IMG/VR virus record: IMGVR_UViG_3300040815_000489 | Location: 1 to 28,037 of that record | Length of the DNA: 28,037 nucleotides | Direction: 5' to 3' (one strand) | Source: a virus | Shown: positions 1-5,912 of the stretch, one piece after another | Layout of the letters: every line of letters begins with the position of its first letter | Position numbering within the stretch: position 1 is the stretch's first letter | Made by a program: the position numbers and the translations under genes | The notes under the pieces: model-generated | Database searches by the model: none | Told to the model about the DNA's origin: nothing | Seen by the model: the letters and a program-made list of their open reading frames with translations, nothing else

Positions 1-1271
1 TCAGTATACCCTTCGAATTTACCCAGAGTACTATTGTATCGGAACTGTCCGGCGGCTGCAGTGGGTCGTTGCGCTGTAGTACCTACAGGGATAACAGCTG
101 CACCCGTATCAGCAGTCTTGCTCACTCTTAGCCCAAGAGCAGTTGCTGTAGTAGCAGCAAAGTTTGCGTCATCACCTAAAGCTGCTGCAAGTTCGTTAAG
201 AGTGTTTAAAGTGTTAGGAGCTGAATCCCCTAGAGCAGCAATAGCCACATCTACATAAGCGGTAGTAGCAACTTTAGTACTATTATTACCTGCAGACTGG
301 GTTGTTGCTGTAGTGGCAGTATTGATTGTGCCACTTAAATCACCAGAGAAAGTAGTAGCTGCTGCTGCACCTGTAATAGTTACACCAGTTGCGGAAGTAG
401 CAATCTTAGCAGCGTTATCATGATAAAGAGTGACAGCACCGTCGACTACAAAGCTGGCCATCGTTTCTGATGTACCTTTAGTGATATCTACTTGATTATT
501 ACTGGAGATTTTTAAGTTACCAGTACCAACGTCTTTAACGTAACTATTACTAGCATCATGGAAGATTTCTAAATCACCAGCATCGCCTGCGGTAAGTTTA
601 GTATTATCTGGTAAATCTATAGTTGCGGCAGTATCTAATGTGACTGAGCGTCCTGATATTTCTACTTCTATTGCTGTTCCATTAGGAGGAGCAGTCGAAA
701 AAGTAAGAGTAGTTCCGCTTACACTATAGTTTGATTTTGACTGATATACACCATCTATAAAAACACGGGTGTTATTCTCGTTGTCAGGATCTAAAGGCAG
801 AGTATACGCAGTGGCAGTACCGTTGCCACTTAAGGTAGCTACAGATACATTGCCCTCTCCGATTTTCTTTTTAAAGGCAATAACCTGTAAAAAGTCACCC
901 GTTGTAGCTGCTTCTGCCAGTACCACGCTTACGGAATTATTAGCTGTATAGTCTATACCGTTATCTAGTAGAACACCATTCAGAAAAACTTGAACTGCGC
1001 CCGAAGTATAACCAAGCTGTACACTATTATCGTCACCCCCACTAAAGCTAGTTTGATTATTGGTTGCAGTAAACTGATACTCTACCATGATGGCATCGGC
1101 AGCTGCCGCAGCACTACCAAGCTGTACTACGGACTCCACACCACTGACACTCTTTTTAATGTAAGCTTTGCCGTCTACGGTATTGATACCGATTTCGCCC
1201 AGATCTAAATCTGAGGTAGAGGGTATTCGACCAGCAACTGCTGATCGTTTTAATTTAATAGTTTGTGCCAT
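1..1271 (-). CDS. Tail fibre-type structural protein, C-terminus cut by window edge
   Basis: Reads from ATG at 1271 to the left edge without a stop, giving 423 residues of an incomplete protein. The start is fixed by a strong AGGAGG ribosome binding site about 8 bases upstream. The N-terminus (MAQTIKLKRS) matches that of the next gene upstream and looks like an attachment module. It is followed by two beta modules of the FLNGVLLDNGIDYT / FIDGVYQSKSNYSV kind, a GDLEIFHDASNSYVKD segment, and a LNTLNELAAALGDDANF segment of the type found in P2-like and other tail fibres. The last visible residues (RYNSTLGKFEGYT) match a short repeat common in marine phage fibres. The probable role is part of a tail or side fibre that contacts the host surface. 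The receptor-binding end lies outside the window. Confidence 0.8.
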   Translation of the reverse strand, partial: MAQTIKLKRSAVAGRIPSTSDLDLGEIGINTVDGKAYIKKSVSGVESVVQLGSAAAAADAIMVEYQFTATNNQTSFSGGDDNSVQLGYTSGAVQVFLNGVLLDNGIDYTANNSVSVVLAEAATTGDFLQVIAFKKKIGEGNVSVATLSGNGTATAYTLPLDPDNENNTRVFIDGVYQSKSNYSVSGTTLTFSTAPPNGTAIEVEISGRSVTLDTAATIDLPDNTKLTAGDAGDLEIFHDASNSYVKDVGTGNLKISSNNQVDITKGTSETMASFVVDGAVTLYHDNAAKIATSATGVTITGAAAATTFSGDLSGTINTATTATTQSAGNNSTKVATTAYVDVAIAALGDSAPNTLNTLNELAAALGDDANFAATTATALGLRVSKTADTGAAVIPVGTTAQRPTAAAGQFRYNSTLGKFEGYT

Positions 1272-1287
1272 CTGGCCCTCCTAGAGT

Positions 1288-1301
1288 TGCGTATATACGC
1301 A
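1288..1301. repeat. 14-base perfect palindrome between two fibre genes
   Basis: TGCGTATATACGCA reads the same on both strands. It sits in the 42-base gap between the stop of the 543-residue fibre gene and the AGGAGG ribosome binding site of the last gene. It could be a small RNA hairpin or a protein-binding site. No poly-T follows it on the minus strand, so it is not a typical terminator. Confidence 0.5.
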
Positions 1302-1313
1302 GAGAGAGTTTAT

Positions 1314-2945
1314 TTAGAAAGTTCCGCCGTCCAGTGAGTTACCCCAAGAAGCAACACCCGAAGTATTCATACTTAATAAGTAGTCTGAAGTAGCTACATT
1401 GCCACTAGGTTTAACTAGTCTGGTGTATCCGCCATCTGATGCCTGACCAATAAGTATATCACCTATTGCTGTAGTAGATATGTCTTTAATTCTAATAGTG
1501 TCTGAAGAAATCTCTGTAGTTATATTATCAGGATTTGCATTTATAGTATTTCCTGACTTAGTTAATCCATCACCTGCGGTGATTTGTCCTGCGCCGGAAA
1601 ATTGAGATACGGTAAGGTTGGTGCTGCCTAAAGTAGGGGAACCATTGTGTGTAAATACAAAACCATTATTTGCAAAAGTACTACCTTCTTCTACAAAAGT
1701 AAATGTACCCCCGGTTATTTCTATATTGGTATCAGCATCTGTCGCTCTAGTAATTACAAAAGCAGTAGCCCCGTCCCCTGCCGTTGTGACGGTGTAGATA
1801 CCATTTTGAGTAGCAGTTGTTTGATCTTTTACAAGTATTCTATTGCCTGTAGAAAGAGTCACACCATCTATTACTATAGCAGCATTTGAGCCTGCGGTTA
1901 TAGTACCATTACCATTATTATAGGTGCCTGCTAAATTAGCAGTAGTTGCTACTCTAACGGATGCTTTAACGTCTAGAGATTGGCTAATAGCATCTACATA
2001 TTCTTTAGTTGCTAGAGAATCAGTCGTGAAACCAGATCTATCTTTGTAGCCAGAAGGAACTTTAACTGTCCCAGTGCCATTAGGGGCTAGAGTAATATCA
2101 CCATTAGCATTAGTTGAAGAAATAGTATTGGTATCTACCCGTATATTATCTACATCTAATTGAGTGATTCCTGCGAGAGCAGTAGTCGTAGAGCCTAGTG
2201 TAAGAGTACTAGATCCTAGTGTAATATTTGCCGCATTTACAGTAACAGTGTTATTTGTAATTGCAGTGCTAATACCTGCTCCTCCTGCAAATGCGAGAGT
2301 GTCAGTAACCAAAGATACTGTATCTGTTCCGGAAGTGCCGGAAATACCTAAAGTAGTAGAGATAGACTGAAAAGATACTGCCCCACTACCATTCGTAATT
2401 AGAGCTTGCCCTGAAGTACCATCAGTAAGGGGTAGTGCGTATCCAGTACTTGCAACATTCCCAAAATGCAGCGCCTTGTTGAAAATAATCTTTTCAGCAG
2501 AGTTAGTAGTTACTAACGTAATGTAGTTATTAGTGCCTTCTGTAAACGTAATAGAAGTAGCAGAGTTGTCTACAATCTTAAACTCAGTCGCCTGACTAGA
2601 AGTATCTATAGTACCTGCATCAATATCTAAGTTACCAGAAGCTACTAGATCGATATCTCCAGAGCCAGAAGTAATACTGTTAGCCCCTATAGTAAGATTA
2701 GCAGTTTTTAGCTGATCTACTTTACTATTAGAGTCTACAATAATAGAACTACTGGCTGTAAGGGTACCCGCAGTATGATCCAACATATCTGTGTATAACT
2801 TACCACCAATAGCGATTACTGCGCTGTCTGCAGGAGCACCAATCCATAATTTGTCACTGCTATCCGAATATGCTAGCTCGCCTTGGGCAAGAGAACTCGG
2901 TGCAGAAGTACTGGTACTGCGTTTGATTTTAATTGTTTGAGCCAT
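1314..2945 (-). CDS. Tail fibre-type structural protein, 543 aa
   Basis: A complete Thr/Ser/Asn/Gly-rich beta protein. It begins MAQTIKIKRSTSTSAPSSL and continues GELAYSDSSDKLWIG, an N-terminal module seen in many marine phage fibre proteins and shared with the next gene downstream. Residues from about 315 (KEYVDAISQSLDVKASVRVA) to 440 form a module with DGVTL, GNRILVKDQT, NGIYTV and RATDAD motifs that recurs in phage fibre proteins. The C-terminus is SLDGGTF, similar to the LDAGAF end of the neighbouring 134-aa protein. The start ATG has GGAG about 6 bases upstream. It is probably a long or side fibre component. The family is clear, but the receptor is unknown. Confidence 0.82.
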   Translation of the reverse strand: MAQTIKIKRSTSTSAPSSLAQGELAYSDSSDKLWIGAPADSAVIAIGGKLYTDMLDHTAGTLTASSSIIVDSNSKVDQLKTANLTIGANSITSGSGDIDLVASGNLDIDAGTIDTSSQATEFKIVDNSATSITFTEGTNNYITLVTTNSAEKIIFNKALHFGNVASTGYALPLTDGTSGQALITNGSGAVSFQSISTTLGISGTSGTDTVSLVTDTLAFAGGAGISTAITNNTVTVNAANITLGSSTLTLGSTTTALAGITQLDVDNIRVDTNTISSTNANGDITLAPNGTGTVKVPSGYKDRSGFTTDSLATKEYVDAISQSLDVKASVRVATTANLAGTYNNGNGTITAGSNAAIVIDGVTLSTGNRILVKDQTTATQNGIYTVTTAGDGATAFVITRATDADTNIEITGGTFTFVEEGSTFANNGFVFTHNGSPTLGSTNLTVSQFSGAGQITAGDGLTKSGNTINANPDNITTEISSDTIRIKDISTTAIGDILIGQASDGGYTRLVKPSGNVATSDYLLSMNTSGVASWGNSLDGGTF

Positions 2946-2964
2946 TTAGAACTCCAAAATAGCC

Positions 2965-3369
2965 TTAGAAGGCTCCTGCGTCTAGCGTATCAGAGTCGGG
3001 AGACTCGTTACCTACAATTATAGGAACCCAAGCAAAGACTCCTGAGCTAGTTTCGCGATAAACTTTTAACTGATTGTCATCAGTATCGTACCAAGTATCC
3101 CCTTCTTCTACTGTAGCACCTGTGGGAGCACTAGTACTTCTGAAATCTTGATCTGCTAATTGCTTTAAAGCATCTTCTACGTTTGTTGCTGTTATAGTAT
3201 TATAGGGGGTGAAAGCAACGTTTTGTGCATCTGTATTGTTGATAGGAAGAGCTATATTATTAACTGTAACACTTACATCGTCTGTAGTTAAGTCTATAGC
3301 TATATTATTTGTTGAAGTAACAGTTAAGTCAGTTACTTGCTCTGTAATTAGTATTGTATCTACGGCCAT
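2965..3369 (-). CDS. Small tail fibre-like structural protein, 134 aa
   Basis: A short acidic protein. The first half is a beta-rich Thr/Val/Asn repeat-like region. The centre (NVEDALKQLAD) is a short helix, and the second half contains SAPTGATVEEGDTWYDTDD and LKVYRE, a segment common near the ends of phage fibre proteins. The C-terminus LDAGAF resembles the end of the 543-aa fibre protein. The start lies 2 bases after the previous stop with a GAG ribosome binding site, so it is co-translated with the upstream beta-sandwich protein. It may be a short fibre subunit, an adaptor, or a split domain of the larger fibres. No catalytic motif is visible. Confidence 0.7.
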   Translation of the reverse strand: MAVDTILITEQVTDLTVTSTNNIAIDLTTDDVSVTVNNIALPINNTDAQNVAFTPYNTITATNVEDALKQLADQDFRSTSAPTGATVEEGDTWYDTDDNQLKVYRETSSGVFAWVPIIVGNESPDSDTLDAGAF

Positions 3370-3371
3370 TG

Positions 3372-3713
3372 TTATCTCGTTACTTCTTGATTTATGGTTA
3401 CCTTACCCTCAAGCAGTCTTTTAACTATAGCGTCACTGCCTGTATGAATCTCTAAATCATAAAAATAGAGTCCAGCTGACATAGCACTAGAGGTGCTTGC
3501 GGGGAGCTCCATTTTAAGAACACCATTAGAAGCTGGGTTAAGCACAGTACAAGTAAAAGTACCTGAAACACTGGCGGCTGTTTTAGTCGAGCGCATCTGT
3601 GCCCTGGCTGAGTAGCCGGTTAGATTTTTGGCGACACCGGACTCTTTGACAGTTAAGTCAATAGCAAAAGTCGATCCCTGATCAATAACTAGGTCGTAAT
3701 TAGCTGCGCTCAT
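3372..3713 (-). CDS. Small beta-sandwich tail/baseplate protein (BppU N-terminus-like), 113 aa
   Basis: The protein has the pattern of a widespread small phage family: an early DQGSTFAIDL strand, NLTGYSARAQMRS, a GVLKMELPAST segment, GLYFYDLEI, and an ending VTINQEVTR. Such proteins resemble the N-terminal domain of lactococcal phage BppU and usually sit among fibre or baseplate genes, where they may act as a connector or decoration. It is the first gene after a consensus promoter (3733-3761) and has GGAG about 7 bases before ATG. The family resemblance is by pattern only, and its exact place in the virion is unknown. Confidence 0.7.
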   Translation of the reverse strand: MSAANYDLVIDQGSTFAIDLTVKESGVAKNLTGYSARAQMRSTKTAASVSGTFTCTVLNPASNGVLKMELPASTSSAMSAGLYFYDLEIHTGSDAIVKRLLEGKVTINQEVTR

Positions 3714-3732
3714 TTAAATTCTCCATGATCAA

Positions 3733-3761
3733 ATTATAACAAAGGGGACTTGCGTAGTCAA
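3733..3761 (-). promoter_or_regulatory. Sigma70-type promoter for the fibre genes
   Basis: On the minus strand, TTGACT (3756-3761), a spacer of exactly 17 bases, then TATAAT (3733-3738). It lies in the 61-base gap after the oxygenase gene. Transcription would start near 3726, just upstream of the ribosome binding site of the 113-aa gene, and run into the fibre genes. Confidence 0.8.
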
Positions 3762-3774
3762 GAATTATTTTTTC

Positions 3775-4320
3775 TTACCTCCATCTGGGGCCTTCCATCC
3801 ATCCAACTAAAGAATTTCTAGTACCTTCCGTAATTTCTGTTACTCGGTGAACATTATAACTAGGGAATACTAATATGGAGCCCTGTGTCTTAAATTTCGT
3901 AGGGTTCTCTATGCTTTCAAATTCGAAATCCCCGCCTTGATAAGTATTAGGGTCAGAAAGCTGTATTGATATTGATAATTTTCTATCATACATACTGTCC
4001 GCATTCCAGTTGATATCGTAGTGCCAGTGATAGTACGACCCTTTAGAGTACTCTCCAAACTGTACGGGAGGTAAATAATCGACATTGAACCCGAAAGCTA
4101 GTCTATTAGCTCTATTCGCATAATCTTTTAAAATAGCTACGACTTCCGGAGTTTGTACCCAGCCTATTTTAGTGTCTCTAACTGTCCGGTCTGGATGAAA
4201 ATCCCCAGATGAGAATATAGTAGCATCGGTTAAAGAAACTTCATTATAACAACTATTTTTTATCTCGTCACATCTTTGAGGAGTTAACGCCCCCTCCCAT
4301 AACTGCCAATTGTCTCTCAT
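3775..4320 (-). CDS. 2OG-Fe(II) oxygenase, prolyl 4-hydroxylase/PKHD-like, 181 aa
   Basis: A compact Fe(II)/2-oxoglutarate-dependent dioxygenase. Numbering from the ATG at 4320, the iron ligands are seen as H100-Y-D102 (in YYHWHYDINW) and H158 (SYNVHRV), and R168 ten residues later is placed to bind 2-oxoglutarate. Between them are the usual strands LSISIQLSD and GGDFEFE, and ILVFPS before the distal His. The length suits a single catalytic domain. It is cytoplasmic, with no signal peptide. The start ATG overlaps the preceding stop as TAATG; a TTG two codons earlier is less likely. The gene is the last of the cassette after the collagen-bearing tip protein, so a hydroxylated virion protein is a possible substrate. 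That substrate is inference. Confidence 0.85.
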   Translation of the reverse strand: MRDNWQLWEGALTPQRCDEIKNSCYNEVSLTDATIFSSGDFHPDRTVRDTKIGWVQTPEVVAILKDYANRANRLAFGFNVDYLPPVQFGEYSKGSYYHWHYDINWNADSMYDRKLSISIQLSDPNTYQGGDFEFESIENPTKFKTQGSILVFPSYNVHRVTEITEGTRNSLVGWMEGPRWR

Positions 4321-4631
4321 TACCAAGTAACCCCTGTAGTTACTCCATTTCTATTTTGCTCTTGTGCTCTGCTAATAATCACAGATTCTAAAGCTGTTAC
4401 TTCTTCAGAGCCAAGTATTGCTTTTACCCAGTCTATAACATTTTGTTCAGTTACGGAAGAGTAAGTAATAAAAGATGTTAAGTCACTAATATCTAAGTTT
4501 ACTAGTCCTCTTATTATACAAGTTTTTGATCCATCGCTATGGGTTAAACGATACTCTGCTGCATATATTACACCACTAGATTCTTCGTAGTTATCGTATG
4601 ATAGTAAATTATCTATTGTCCATGTTGCCAT
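4320..4631 (-). CDS. Small conserved phage protein of unknown function (DUF7936-like), 103 aa
   Basis: Begins MATWTIDNLLSYDNY. The start at 4631 is chosen because AGGAG lies about 8 bases upstream; the longer reading to 4730 would run deep into the upstream gene and lacks such a site. The body alternates strands (GVIYAAEYRLTHSDG, KTCIIRGLVNLD) with a helical segment NVIDWVKAILGSEEVTALE and ends TTGVTW. This layout resembles a family of roughly 100-residue proteins frequent in marine and T4-like phages near fibre genes, labelled DUF7936 as far as I recall. Its function is unknown. It sits between two oxygenase-like genes and is coupled to the second by a TAATG overlap. Confidence 0.65.
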   Translation of the reverse strand: MATWTIDNLLSYDNYEESSGVIYAAEYRLTHSDGSKTCIIRGLVNLDISDLTSFITYSSVTEQNVIDWVKAILGSEEVTALESVIISRAQEQNRNGVTTGVTW

Positions 4632-4632
4632 A

Positions 4633-5220
4633 TTATTCTCCTGTTGTATTAAAAAAGAAAGTTTGAAATAACCTTCCTGTTTCTTTAGTTGTTCCAAATC
4701 CTGCGATAGTGCTACGATGGTACATATCACCTTTGTATAGCACTAGTCTATTATAAATATTACTCGAAGATAATATAGGCTCCCATTTATCCAAGTCTCT
4801 AGCATCGTCACTATCATTATAGTCTATGCTATCTGTTGAGTGGTACTTGTAATTAAGAGTTTCTTTATGTCTATAAACCGAAGTTCCACTACTCAAAAGA
4901 GGGTCAGGAGTAAGATATAATACTCCTGCCCATTCAGTATCATCGTGATGAACCCAAGTCTCTGAATCCTCCAAAGTAATCTGGTAGGAAGTATTATACT
5001 CGGAAGGCCAGTATGTAATTTTTTTATGAAGTAGTTCTTCAAAAAAAGATTGTAGATACCCTAGTTGGTTTGTCTCTTCTGGCTTTGTACGCAATCCTGG
5101 GTAATTACCTTGTACATTAAAATCTAGTCCTAAAGCGTAGTTTCTTACTTCGTCCACATTATTGTAGAAATCATCAAATATCAAAAAATTGTTATTCACT
5201 ACTAAAATTCTCTGTTCCAA
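4633..5220 (-). CDS. 2OG-Fe(II) oxygenase-like protein (DUF6445-like), 195 aa
   Basis: The N-terminal part (NNFLIFDDFYNNVDEVRNYAL, then GNYPGLRT) and the strands around WVHHDDTEWAGVLYLTP match the layout of the DUF6445 family of double-stranded beta-helix oxygenase-like proteins. Candidate iron ligands are H91-H-D93 (or H92-D-D94) and H168 in GDMYHRS, with R183 near the end as a possible 2-oxoglutarate contact. The start is uncertain. TTG at 5220 gives the length stated and overlaps the previous gene by 19 bases; GTG at 5199 lies just after the previous stop and would remove seven residues. Neither has a strong ribosome binding site. The substrate is unknown. It is the second oxygenase-like gene beside the tip protein. 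Confidence 0.68.
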   Translation of the reverse strand: MEQRILVVNNNFLIFDDFYNNVDEVRNYALGLDFNVQGNYPGLRTKPEETNQLGYLQSFFEELLHKKITYWPSEYNTSYQITLEDSETWVHHDDTEWAGVLYLTPDPLLSSGTSVYRHKETLNYKYHSTDSIDYNDSDDARDLDKWEPILSSSNIYNRLVLYKGDMYHRSTIAGFGTTKETGRLFQTFFFNTTGE

Positions 5221-5912
5221 GTTAACCCAGATCTTGCAATTGTAACCTCAGGGGTTTGCCATTTGGAATCAGATATAGGAGATTGGGCCGTTGAGTACGA
5301 AAATTCCCACCCCTTATCATTAATGTAAGAGTCCCAATTGCTTTTTGACGTTTCCATTTCATGCATTATGCCTATTCCAGGAGTGTCTGAAGTTGACCTA
5401 AAAGTTGCATTTATATCATTATAAACTTTTTTCATTCCTATAGCTGAATCTATTATATTTGCTGTGCCTTTTACCAACTCTTGTTCCCTATAAAACTGAG
5501 AGAATTGAACCAGACCCATAAAATATTTTAATTTTCCTTGCCCTCTAAAGTCAGAATGAATATGCAACCAGGGCTGAATTGAGGTTATACTACCGTCATC
5601 TGCTGCTACTCTTATAGACTGTACATAGCCTGTAGAGACCCCATCAATTTTATATACGGATGCTGTATTTTCCTCAGTGCCGGGTTCCATAGTAGATCTA
5701 AGCATAAGTGTTTTATTTATAGCAAATTTGTCAAAATACTGTGCGTTTGTAAGATTGTAGCCAGCACTATTAGGGTTGGAAGTGCTATCATCCCAACAAG
5801 ACAAAACAAAACTTTTATCATCAAGACTTGCTTTTTCTAGTGTGTACGTAACTCCCCCAGTAACCAGAGTATACTTGTACGTGTGCACATTGTCCGGTAT
5901 TGGTAATAACAT
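5202..5912 (-). CDS. Unknown protein with GNAT acetyltransferase-like motif, 236 aa
   Basis: The start is clear: ATG follows the tip-protein stop directly, with GGAGG 7 bases upstream inside the end of that gene, so the two are coupled. The centre contains IQPWLHIHSDFRGQGKLKYF, which has the shape of GNAT motif A (a beta strand, then R-G-Q-G leading into a helix that binds acetyl-CoA). The helix GLVQFSQFYREQ follows, and a late strand GWEFSYS could close the fold. The N-terminus is beta-rich. I cannot assign a substrate. Its position suggests it acts on, or assembles with, the fibre end of the tip protein. It could instead be a structural protein, since the acetyltransferase reading rests on one motif. 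Confidence 0.55.
   Translation of the reverse strand: MLLPIPDNVHTYKYTLVTGGVTYTLEKASLDDKSFVLSCWDDSTSNPNSAGYNLTNAQYFDKFAINKTLMLRSTMEPGTEENTASVYKIDGVSTGYVQSIRVAADDGSITSIQPWLHIHSDFRGQGKLKYFMGLVQFSQFYREQELVKGTANIIDSAIGMKKVYNDINATFRSTSDTPGIGIMHEMETSKSNWDSYINDKGWEFSYSTAQSPISDSKWQTPEVTIARSGLTWNREF

Noticed and set aside
4632-4730. Longer N-terminus for the 103-aa protein
   Set aside because: It would overlap the end of the oxygenase-like gene by 98 bases, while an ATG at 4631 has a well-spaced AGGAG.
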